From Moorena producens 3L (lineage in GTDB: Bacteria > Cyanobacteriota > Cyanobacteriia > Cyanobacteriales > Coleofasciculaceae): a stretch of 64,000 bases of DNA. Below are positions 51,940 to 59,102 of this stretch, piece by piece. The first letter of the stretch is position 1. The number at the start of each line of letters is the position of its first letter. Both the position numbers and the translations under genes were made by a program. The DNA is taken from assembly GCF_000211815.1 (NCBI RefSeq), contig NZ_GL890956.1, positions 1 through 64,000 on the forward strand, read 5' to 3'. The notes beneath the pieces were generated by a model, which saw only the letters and a list, made by a program, of their open reading frames with translations, had not been told where the DNA came from and did no database searches.

Positions 51940-52449
51940 CCAGCTTGCTCCTTGACGTAGGGCTTGCTGAATAAGTCGTAATTTTCGGGTTTGAATAGGT
52001 GGTAGGTGTTAGGTGGTAGGTGGTAGGTGGTAGGTGAGGTTAATGGTTTTAGAGAATTTTCATCTTTGAGGTGCTTATTAATTGTACCGATGGGCTCAAA
52101 AACCTTGCACTTATTTGGTCGAAAATTGCTTGAAACCGTTGTCTGGCATGGCTTCCACACTTATACAGCCAGCCCTAACTAAGACAGCATAGCCAACTGT
52201 GGTAAGTTATGGCCATCAAATTTTCGGCGTTGCGTCAGTCAAGGAATGAATGGGAGTAGAGTGGGCATCCTGCCCGCACCAAAAGATCCCCGAACAGGCA
52301 AGATGAATGGGAGTAGAGTGGGCATCCTGCCCGCACCAAAAGATCCCCGAACAGGCAAGATGCCTATTCTACCTCACTGACTTAAAATTATTGCATTATT
52401 AACCAATGCCAGATTTTCAATTTTTAACGAAAACCAAGGAAACAAAAAC
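51940..52449. other. Intergenic region with an IS-end-like sequence and a MITE
   Basis: GGGCTTGCTGAATAAGTCG at 51960-51978 resembles the terminal repeat of common cyanobacterial insertion sequences, and a GTGGTAG heptamer array follows (52000-52035). A minus-strand frame 51927-52160 is not recognised. The second half is the GGCGTTGC-bounded element at 52226-52408. Confidence 0.5.
52226..52408. repeat. GGCGTTGC-bounded MITE with internal duplication
   Basis: Starts GGCGTTGCGTCAGTC and ends ATTGCATTATTAACCAATGCC (degenerate right end). Inside, a 54-bp unit (GGGAGTAGAGTGGGCATCCTG...GAACAGGCAAGATG) is tandemly duplicated. It shares ends and the AGAGTGGGCATCCTGCCCGC core with the element at 58384-58573. 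Confidence 0.75.
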
Positions 52450-52740
52450 ATGGCTAAATTGACTCTTGTTGCTCATATCACAGCTAAAGATGACCAAATT
52501 GATCTGGTAAAGACTGAGCTTAAAAAGTTGATCGACATCACTCGTGCTGAAGAGGGCTGCTTGCAATACGATTTGCATCAAAACAATGAAAATCCAGCTC
52601 ACTTTATGTTTTTTGAAAATTGGGAATCCCGTGAGCTGTGGCAGAAGCATATGGGTGCCCAGCACCTGAAAGATTACATGGCTGCAACTGATGGCGCGGT
52701 TGAGGAATTCAGTTTCAATGAAATGACGCAAATAGGCTAG
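52450..52740 (+). CDS. Antibiotic biosynthesis monooxygenase (ABM) domain protein
   Basis: A 96-aa ferredoxin-like ABM/YgiN family protein, a cofactor-free quinol monooxygenase type. LTLVAHITAKDDQIDLVKTE, EEGCLQYDLHQ and FMFFENWESRELWQKHMGA are the family motifs; the histidine near the end of the latter is typical. AAGGA precedes the ATG. It is alone, between repeats. Physiological substrate unknown. Confidence 0.87.
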   Translation: MAKLTLVAHITAKDDQIDLVKTELKKLIDITRAEEGCLQYDLHQNNENPAHFMFFENWESRELWQKHMGAQHLKDYMAATDGAVEEFSFNEMTQIG

Positions 52741-53125
52741 GGAATATAGAATATAGAATTTAGAATGTAGAATTTAGAATTTAGAATGTAGAATGTAGAA
52801 TGTAGAATGTAGAATTTAGAATGGTGAATTAAGAATTTAGAATGGTGAATTAAGAATTTAGAATGTATATAAGCAGGTGCACAAAATTAATTACACATTT
52901 TTAAAAACTCAAAGCCTTACACTGTAAGGGTTACAGAGATTGGTAGTAGCAAATTAATTTTGTTTAGGTGCTTAAATCAAAATTTATACCTTTTGCCTTG
53001 TCTTCATCAAGGTTGATGAGATGCAAGAGGTCTAATTTTTAATTCACTATTATACATTCTACATTCACCATTCTAAATTCTAAATTCTAAATTCTACATT
53101 CTACATTCTAACAGACAACACCCCT
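52741..53125. repeat. GAATTTA/GAATGTA heptamers around a small MITE
   Basis: Heptamers AGAATGT/AGAATTT occupy 52745-52865, and their reverse complements ACATTCT/AAATTCT 53058-53110, so the whole region can fold back. Between them is the element at 52871-52973. No gene seen. Confidence 0.85.
52871..52973. repeat. About 100-bp element with inverted ends
   Basis: AAGCAGGTGCACAAAATTAATT at the left and AATTAATTTTGTTTAGGTGCTT at the right are imperfect inverted repeats; CCTTACACTGTAAGG is a central palindrome. Consistent with a MITE. Confidence 0.65.
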
Positions 53126-53524
53126 TTACCGAAAAACCCTAGAGCAAAGTCGATTCAACAACTCCTTAGGAATTGCCTCGAAATTCTCCAAAACAAAATC
53201 CATTAAAGCCAGATGGTATAAGGAATCGGCATTAGGAGTTTTATAGCGAGCACCTTGGGCCAGCCAGCTATTTACGGCGTAAGTTGAGCGGCAGCAGATG
53301 TTACCCATGTCTTCTTGATTGACTTGCCACTTGCGGTAAAACGCCTGGGGAGTCATGGACAGTCGGTAGTTGCTGTATAGGTAGATCAAGATTTCCTCTC
53401 GCTCAGTGATGGCACGAGGCATTGAATCTGGGCGTGTGGATGGGCTCTCAGCAATTTGGGCAAGCCGGTCTAGGGCTCGCTGACAGTGAACCAGATGATC
53501 TACTGACCGTTTTTTTGGCATCAT
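53126..53524 (-). CDS. Hypothetical protein
   Basis: A 132-aa, basic, helical protein that I do not recognise. Features: KKRSVDHLVHCQRALDRLAQ, the central SNYRLSMTPQAFYRKWQVNQ then STYAVNSWLAQG, which looks like a helix-turn-helix-type arrangement, and the end DFVLENFEAIPKELLNRLCS. GAGGTAATTCC precedes the ATG. It might be a small DNA-binding protein. A strong hairpin lies 35 nt before its start. Confidence 0.6.
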   Translation of the reverse strand: MMPKKRSVDHLVHCQRALDRLAQIAESPSTRPDSMPRAITEREEILIYLYSNYRLSMTPQAFYRKWQVNQEDMGNICCRSTYAVNSWLAQGARYKTPNADSLYHLALMDFVLENFEAIPKELLNRLCSRVFR

Positions 53525-53558
53525 GGAATTACCTCAGACATAGCTTGTGACTGGGGAT

Positions 53559-53600
53559 AAAGCCGCGCTTTGGCCTGCATGCGAGAAGCGCGGCTTTTTG
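53559..53600. terminator. Strong hairpin with T tract on the plus strand
   Basis: AAAGCCGCGCTT (53559-53570) and AAGCGCGGCTTT (53586-53597) form a perfect 12-bp stem with a 15-nt loop, followed by TTTTTG. It looks like a Rho-independent terminator for plus-strand transcription; on the minus strand it lies in the leader of the gene at 53126-53524 and might act as attenuator. Confidence 0.7.
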
Positions 53601-53828
53601 TCCAGAAATCTTATCGAAATATCAGACATTTTTATTATTACTAATATCTCGAAAAAAGTCAAGAGTATTTGTTAAAACTAAATATATTTTTACAAATAAA
53701 ATAATTGACTATAGGTGATATATTTGAGATGTAAAAATGTAAGTTAGCAGCTTAAGCGCTACGCGAAAAACTTATGTGCTACGCACACGCTACGCGAACA
53801 AATATCAGATAGCGTTTTGTAGTCTAAT

Positions 53829-53935
53829 ATAGCGTTTTCGCAGTTATGAGGTACGCTTATAAACCTCAAAGTCCCCCTTATTAAGGGGGATTTAGGGGGA
53901 TCAATTTGTACCTTGTGGGATATCGAATTGCTATA
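53829..53935. repeat. TATAGC-bounded MITE-like element, copy 2
   Basis: Nearly identical to 6200-6308 (about 90% by eye), including the TCCCCCTTATTAAGGGGGA core hairpin and inverted TATAGC ends. Confidence 0.75.
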
Positions 53936-53989
53936 ATATACACATTATTTTTTCCCGATTCCCGATTCCTCACAACTGCTGTTTAACCC

Positions 53990-54071
53990 GGTGGTGCGTT
54001 ACGGGACGGGCTTTTCCAATACTGCTGAAGAGGCTAAAAATTAAGGCGAGCCCGTCCCTAACGCACCCTAC
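53990..54071. repeat. TGCGTTA palindromic element
   Basis: GGTGGTGCGTTACGGGACGGGCT to AGCCCGTCCCTAACGCACCCTAC: arms of 20 bp or more. Preceded by CTGCTGTTTAACCC, as in the copies at 25530 and (inverted) 10107. Confidence 0.85.
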
Positions 54072-54102
54072 GCAAAATTTACTGTTTAACTACGTAACAA
54101 CG

Positions 54103-54567
54103 ATGGAAAAAGCGACATTTGGTGGTGGTTGTTTCTGGGGAGTAGAAGCAGCATTTCGGAAAGTGAAGGGAGTAGTCTCAACCTCTGTTGGTTATATGGG
54201 AGGACATTTTCCTAACCCATGCTATCTAGATGTATTATCAAGAATAACCGGTCACGCAGAAGTGGCACAGGTGGAGTATGACCCGGAAAAAGTTAGTTAT
54301 GAACAATTACTTGACCTATTTTGGTCTATCCATGACCCTACGACATTAAACCGCCAAGGTCCTGATCGAGGAGAACAGTATCGATCGGTGATATTTTTCC
54401 ACAATCAGGAACAAGAAGTGTTGGCAAGACTGTCAAAACAAAAGCTGCAAGTTTCTGGTAAGTTTGATAAGGATATTGTTACCGAAATTAAGCCAGCTTC
54501 CGACTATTATTTAGCTGATGACTATCATCAACAATATTTTGAAAAGAAGCAGAAGTCTTTACGTTAA
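54103..54567 (+). CDS. msrA: Peptide methionine (S)-S-oxide reductase MsrA
   Basis: A 154-aa MsrA that repairs methionine-S-sulfoxide in proteins using thioredoxin. The active site is GGCFWGVE (Cys at residue 10), with YMGGHFPNPCYLDV, GHAEVAQVEYDP and FWSIHDPTTLNRQGPDRGEQ all family hallmarks. Short form; the C-terminal resolving cysteines of longer MsrAs are absent. It sits alone, right after a palindromic repeat. Confidence 0.93.
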   Translation: MEKATFGGGCFWGVEAAFRKVKGVVSTSVGYMGGHFPNPCYLDVLSRITGHAEVAQVEYDPEKVSYEQLLDLFWSIHDPTTLNRQGPDRGEQYRSVIFFHNQEQEVLARLSKQKLQVSGKFDKDIVTEIKPASDYYLADDYHQQYFEKKQKSLR

Positions 54568-54909
54568 ATATTGCAGGAGATAATAGGGAACAGGGAATCG
54601 GGAATCGGGAGTCGGGAGTCGGGAGTCGGGATTAGGAATCCCCAAGGCGATCAAATTAGTTAAGAATAGAGAGCAGGTATCAGGGAACATAAATAAGTAA
54701 TTTTAGTTAGTTTTGGGTTTCAAAGATAATTTCAATTTTGTTTATTCCAAGAACATAACTTTGACTTATAAATCATGACTCCTGTCTCCTAACTCGTGGA
54801 TCAAGTTGGTTATGTCAAACTAAGGTTATTTGCCTTAATTTTTATTCCCGATTCCCGATTCCCGATTCCCGATTCCCGATTCCCGATTATTCACAACTTC
54901 AGCGAAGTA
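54568..54909. other. Intergenic region with GGGAGTC and GATTCCC heptamers
   Basis: No gene seen. GGGAATC/GGGAGTC units at 54590-54638 and GATTCCC units at 54846-54892 are complementary heptamer arrays flanking about 200 bp of plain DNA. Confidence 0.75.
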
Positions 54910-55374
54910 TCATTCGATCGGATCGCAGCGAATTTCAACTATAAATCCATCGGGGTCATAAAAATAGATACCTCTGCCGGTAGGACGAGTTACTGGACCA
55001 TGATCGATGGGAATTTGATTTTGTTTTAGCACTTCTACGGCTTGATCAAATAACTGAGGATCGATATCAAAGGCGAGATGATTCACCCGAGTAAAGCCAC
55101 GATGGGGGTCTGGATCTGGTGGTGATAGGTCTGGCTCGGAAAACAAATCCACCACAATGCCATCTGGGGTAACGAAGTTAGTGACTTTTCCGGCTTCGAC
55201 TAGCGATCGCAAAGTACTGGGCACTTCTTCACCAGTTAGTTCATGTAAACCTAGCAATGTACCATAAAAGTGGCGCGATGCTTGGATATCCTTCACATTC
55301 AGAGCAATATGATGGACTCGACGGAGACTACCTGGAGTTAGGGTAGGTTTGATTACTTCAGGGCTAGAAACCAT
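54910..55374 (-). CDS. VOC-family (glyoxalase-like) protein
   Basis: A 154-aa vicinal-oxygen-chelate protein with two beta-alpha-beta-beta-beta modules: VHHIALNVKDIQASRHFYGT and VNHLAFDIDPQLFDQAVEVL. Metal ligands are probably the histidines in HHIAL and NHLAF and Glu in FIVEIRCDP. Substrate could be a glyoxal adduct, aromatic diol or antibiotic; not assignable. It is divergent from tex. Confidence 0.85.
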   Translation of the reverse strand: MVSSPEVIKPTLTPGSLRRVHHIALNVKDIQASRHFYGTLLGLHELTGEEVPSTLRSLVEAGKVTNFVTPDGIVVDLFSEPDLSPPDPDPHRGFTRVNHLAFDIDPQLFDQAVEVLKQNQIPIDHGPVTRPTGRGIYFYDPDGFIVEIRCDPIE

Positions 55375-55477
55375 TTTTTTTAATAATTGTTAGTTGTGAA
55401 TGGAAGTGCTAATAGTTAATTATTAATGGTTATACCGTTTTTAATTTGCTATTTAAATTTCCCCTTTTCCTGGTAAC

Positions 55478-57640
55478 ATGACCACTTTTTCTCAAATCTT
55501 AGCCCAAGAACTGTCATTAAGTGCGACTCAAATCGAGAATGCCCTGTCTTTATTTGCTGAAGGGGCAACTATTCCGTTTATAGCTCGCTACCGTAAAGAG
55601 GTGACTGGTTCTCTCGATGAAGTTCAGCTACGCACGATAGCTGAGCGCCATACTTATCTAACGGAACTTGAGCAACGGAAGTCAGTAATCCTGAATGCGA
55701 TCGCATCTGCGGGTAAGCTCACCGATGAACTAAAGGCTAAGATCGAAGCTTGCCAGCAAAAGACTGAATTAGAAGACCTTTACCTGCCCTATAAACCCAA
55801 ACGACGCACTCGGGCAACCATGGCCAGGGAGAAAGGACTTGAACCCTTAGCGGACTGGATTGAGTCGATGAACACTCCAGAGGTTAAATCAGTATCCTTA
55901 TCTGAAGAAGCGGCTAAATACATTTCCCCAGACCATAAGCTCAATACGGTAGAGGACGTTCTTCAAGGTGCCTCTGATATTTTAGCGGAAGCTGTAGCGG
56001 AAAAAGCCGACTTACGAGCATATTTGCGGGATTATTTCATGAAATCGGGAGTATTCGTCTCTCGGATTAAAAAGGATTATCCCGAAGGTACCACTAAGTT
56101 TGAAATGTACCGGGAGTTCCAAATCCCCGTAAAATCTGTAGCGCCACATAATATGTTAGCCCTGCTCAGGGGTGAAGCGGAGGGAGTACTAAAGCTGGAA
56201 CTCTCTTTTGATGAAGACTATGTGATGTCCTACCTAGAGTCTGAGGAAATCTACACCAAAGCTACCCTACTGCGAGAGTTTTACCAGACCATGCTCAAAG
56301 ATGGGTTTAATCGGCTGATGAAAACCTCCCTAACTACGGAAGTACGTAGCGATCGCAAAACCTATGCTGATGCAGAGTCCATTAAAACCTTTGAAGCCAA
56401 TCTCCGAGAACTGTTGTTATCTCCTCCAGCAGGAATGAAGCCAACCTTAGCCATAGACCCAGGCTTCCGCACCGGTTGTAAAGTGGCTATCCTGGATGAG
56501 ACAGCTAAATACATCACATACCAACCAGTGTTTCCCCATCAAGGCAGCCAAAAGCGCGAACAAGCTGCTAAAACGATTAAGCATTTAATTGAAACCTACC
56601 AGATCGAGCTAATTGCCATTGGTAACGGTACAGCGTCTCGTGAGACAGACGAGTTTATCTCGGAAGTACTCAAAACCATGGAGCGCAAACCGATAAAAGT
56701 AATGGTGAATGAATCTGGGGCATCGATTTATTCCGCCAGTGACTTAGCACGAGAGGAGTTTCCGGATTTAGATGTCACAGTCAGGGGAGCGATTAGTATT
56801 GGCAGACGGTTACAAGACCCCTTAGCTGAGTTGGTCAAGATTGACCCTAAATCCATTGGTGTGGGACAGTACCAACACGATGTTGATCAAAAATTGCTCA
56901 AGAAGAAACTTGATGACACCGTGGAAAGTTGTGTAAACTATGTAGGAGTAGATTTAAATACTGCATCCGCTCAACTGCTAACCTTTGTATCTGGGATTAG
57001 CCCGACCATTGCTAATAATATTGTGACCTATCGCAATCAGCAAGGTGCATTCAAGAACCGTCGGGAAATCCTTAAGGTACCGAAGCTAGGGCCAAAAGCC
57101 TTCGAGCAGTCAGCAGGATTCCTAAGGATTCGCAACGGGGATAATCCGTTGGATAACACAGCTGTGCATCCAGAGAGTTATCCCGTAGTAAAAGCGATCG
57201 CATCGGATTTGCAGTTACCTCTAGCCAAGATTAACCAAGGAGCAGATCGGTTCAAATCAGTAGATTTGAACCGTTACGTCACGGATACCATCGGCTTACC
57301 AACCCTAGAGGATATTATCCAGGAATTGGAAAAGCCAGGACGAGACCCCAGGGATGAATTTAAGTACGCCACCTTCAAAGAAGGCGTAAATGAGCTCAAA
57401 GACCTAAGTCCTGGAATGGAATTAGAAGGAATTGTCACCAATGTGGTCAACTTTGGAGCCTTCGTAGATATCGGTGTGCATCAAGATGGGTTAGTGCATA
57501 TCTCCCAACTAGCTGACCGGTTTGTAGAAGATCCCAAACAGATAGTGAAAGTGGGACAGGTGGTCAAGGTGCGGGTTATGGAAGTGAATGAAAAACTAAA
57601 GCGCGTTAGTTTATCCATGCGATCGCCCAGGGGAAATTAG
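55478..57640 (+). CDS. tex: Tex-family transcription accessory RNA-binding protein
   Basis: A 720-aa Tex protein. N-terminal Tex-like domain (EGATIPFIARYRKEVTGSLD), YqgF/RuvC-like fold (PTLAIDPGFRTGCKVAILD), helix-hairpin-helix (LLTFVSGISPTIANNIVTYR) and C-terminal S1 domain (GMELEGIVTNVVNFGAFVDI). Length is close to normal. It binds RNA and influences transcription; divergent from the VOC gene. Several GCGATCGC octamers are in the gene. Confidence 0.93.
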   Translation: MTTFSQILAQELSLSATQIENALSLFAEGATIPFIARYRKEVTGSLDEVQLRTIAERHTYLTELEQRKSVILNAIASAGKLTDELKAKIEACQQKTELEDLYLPYKPKRRTRATMAREKGLEPLADWIESMNTPEVKSVSLSEEAAKYISPDHKLNTVEDVLQGASDILAEAVAEKADLRAYLRDYFMKSGVFVSRIKKDYPEGTTKFEMYREFQIPVKSVAPHNMLALLRGEAEGVLKLELSFDEDYVMSYLESEEIYTKATLLREFYQTMLKDGFNRLMKTSLTTEVRSDRKTYADAESIKTFEANLRELLLSPPAGMKPTLAIDPGFRTGCKVAILDETAKYITYQPVFPHQGSQKREQAAKTIKHLIETYQIELIAIGNGTASRETDEFISEVLKTMERKPIKVMVNESGASIYSASDLAREEFPDLDVTVRGAISIGRRLQDPLAELVKIDPKSIGVGQYQHDVDQKLLKKKLDDTVESCVNYVGVDLNTASAQLLTFVSGISPTIANNIVTYRNQQGAFKNRREILKVPKLGPKAFEQSAGFLRIRNGDNPLDNTAVHPESYPVVKAIASDLQLPLAKINQGADRFKSVDLNRYVTDTIGLPTLEDIIQELEKPGRDPRDEFKYATFKEGVNELKDLSPGMELEGIVTNVVNFGAFVDIGVHQDGLVHISQLADRFVEDPKQIVKVGQVVKVRVMEVNEKLKRVSLSMRSPRGN

Positions 57641-57717
57641 TGATCGCGGTAGAAATATTGGGTATTTCTTGAACTTCGCTGGCATAATACAGGCAAAACC
57701 AGATAAGGCCAGAAATT

Positions 57718-58275
57718 ATGAAATTCAGAATCTTAGGAATTACTGTACTCCTAGCCTCCTTAGGGTTAATCGCTCCTATCAATGCTGAACAGCGGGAGCA
57801 GTATCTACAACTGCTGCAAACTAAGGAATGTCGAAGCTGTGACCTGGTAAATTCTGACCTAGCCAGAGCTGATTTGAGGGAAGCAGACCTGAGATATGCT
57901 AACCTCCAGGGAGCCAATCTCAGTGGCGCTAACCTTTCTGATGCCATGCTCGAAAGTGCAGCAATGAGAGTTATTGATGGCACAGGGGCAACCTTCCGCA
58001 ATGCCAACTTAGATTCAGCCTACGCTACAGGGGCCAACATGAGTCGCGCCGACTTCAGTGGTGCTAGCGTAGTGTGGGCAAATTTCATCAGTGCTGACCT
58101 GAGTGGTAGTTCCTTTAGGGGTGCCGACCTCAGTAACACCACCTTTTTCAAGGCCAACCTCAATGGTGCTGATTTGAGTGGGGCTAACCTCACTAACGCT
58201 AATTTTATTAACGCTGATTTAACTAACGCTAACCTTGATAATGCTAACCTTACTGGTGCGCAACTTCCTAGGTAA
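57718..58275 (+). CDS. Exported pentapeptide-repeat protein
   Basis: A 185-aa protein with a signal peptide (MKFRILGITVLLASLGLIAP, cleavage near INAEQ) and a CRSC pair after it, which could form a disulfide. The rest is pentapeptide repeats A(D/N)LxG/S (GANLSGANLSDA, GADLSGANLTNANF) that fold as a right-handed quadrilateral helix. Probably periplasmic or thylakoid lumenal. 77 nt after tex. Function unknown. Confidence 0.87.
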   Translation: MKFRILGITVLLASLGLIAPINAEQREQYLQLLQTKECRSCDLVNSDLARADLREADLRYANLQGANLSGANLSDAMLESAAMRVIDGTGATFRNANLDSAYATGANMSRADFSGASVVWANFISADLSGSSFRGADLSNTTFFKANLNGADLSGANLTNANFINADLTNANLDNANLTGAQLPR

Positions 58276-58667
58276 ATTAGGGACTGCCAAAGTGAATTAG
58301 CATTCAGCTATCAGCATTCAGCTAAAGGCCTTTGGCCACGCTACGCGAACAGCATTCAGCTATTAGCTAATGAGCTACAGATGGGGCGTTGCCTCAGTCT
58401 TCGAATGAATCGCAGTAGAGTGGGCATCCTGCCCGCCCGACAATATTGGCATCAATCGCAGTAGAGTGGGCATCCTGCCCGCCCGACAATAAGCATGAAA
58501 CTGGCAAGATGCCAGTTCCACCAAGATGCCCATTCTAAAAAACTCTTAAAATCATTCCATTATTAAGCAACGCCCAAAAGCTGATAGCTGACGGCTGTTC
58601 GCGTAGCGTGCGCGTAGCGCATTAGCTGAATGCTTACAAGGAAAACACCTTACCCCATTGATAATTG
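58276..58667. other. Intergenic region with repeats
   Basis: No gene seen. GCATTCAGCTATCA units, a GGCCTTTGGCCACGCTACGCGAAC repeat (58326-58350), the GGCGTTGC-bounded element (58384-58573) and GTTCGCGTAGCG units (58597-58620). Confidence 0.7.
58384..58573. repeat. GGCGTTGC/GCAACGCC-bounded MITE with internal duplication
   Basis: Inverted ends GGCGTTGCCTCAGTC and TTAAGCAACGCC bound the element. Inside, a unit ATCGCAGTAGAGTGGGCATC...CCCGACAAT is present twice, then CTGGCAAGATGCCAG and TCTTAAAATCATTCCATTATT. Same architecture as 52226-52408. Confidence 0.8.
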
Positions 58668-58841
58668 CTACGGATTCTTATTAATACAGCCTGGTTTCTT
58701 AACATACTGACAAACGCGCTGGTTAAGAATAGCTCTCGTTCCCACTGGTCCAACTTTAAACATGACCTTATCCTCGACTTGGCCTCCTGGTATGATCCTG
58801 ACACCACAGATAGGACAGACTTGTGCGTTTTGTTCAGACAT
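58668..58841 (-). CDS. Small CxxC protein
   Basis: A 57-aa frame from ATG 58841 to TAG 58668: MSEQNAQVCPICGVRIIPGG then QVEDKVMFKVGPVG and VCQYVKKPGC. Two pairs, CPIC and C-x6-C, are suited to bind one zinc or form a zinc-ribbon. The composition is protein-like and clearly differs from neighbouring repeats, so it is likely real. Located between a MITE and leuS. Function unknown; it resembles small cyanobacterial zinc-ribbon proteins. Confidence 0.65.
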   Translation of the reverse strand: MSEQNAQVCPICGVRIIPGGQVEDKVMFKVGPVGTRAILNQRVCQYVKKPGCINKNP

Positions 58842-58969
58842 AGCTATTAGTGGTAAATGAACCTGATGAATTGTTTCTTACCTATATATAGCGCTGGATG
58901 CAGGCAATAGGGAATAGCTCGGTTAAGCTGTTGTGCATTTAAACTGCGTGAAATCAAATAAAACAGATA

Positions 58970-59045
58970 GATCCCAGTCGCCTTTTACCTTTTACCTTTT
59001 GCCTTTTGCCTTTTGCCTTTTGCCTTTTGCCTTTTGCCTTGCTAA
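58970..59045. repeat. CTTTTGC heptamer array
   Basis: CTTTTAC/CTTTTGC units in tandem, followed by AAAACGCATTTTAAATGCGTTTT (59043-59065), a perfect palindrome 35 nt beyond the leuS stop, which may help end the leuS transcript. Confidence 0.85.
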
Positions 59046-59102
59046 AACGCATTTTAAATGCGTTTTAGCTTACCTATCCCCTGCGCGTTCGCTTTTTCCC
59101 AA

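Larger units (their letters stand above)
50088..51955. mobile_element. IS200/IS605-type element with divergent tnpA and tnpB
   Basis: Divergent genes for a Y1 transposase (plus) and TnpB (minus) are arranged as in IS605. The tnpB-side end has a perfect 9-bp hairpin CCACCGCCT-GAACG-AGGCGGTGG at 50094-50116, as expected for the single-strand ends recognised by TnpA. The other end, somewhere after 51939, is not defined by a clear hairpin, so the outer limit is approximate. Confidence 0.8.
53601..54102. other. Intergenic AT-rich region with dispersed repeats
   Basis: No gene is supported. It contains GCGCTACGCGAA/ACACGCTACGCGAAC units (53755-53800), the TATAGC-bounded element (53829-53935), CCCGATT heptamers and a TGCGTTA palindrome (53990-54071) that ends about 30 nt before msrA. 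Confidence 0.7.

Noticed and set aside
51927..52160. Minus-strand frame of 77 codons after tnpA
   Set aside because: Half is GTGGTAG heptamers; the other half may be an IS remnant but is not recognisable.
53559..53600. A tRNA-like or ncRNA gene
   Set aside because: It is a simple stem with T tract; no cloverleaf or T-loop consensus.
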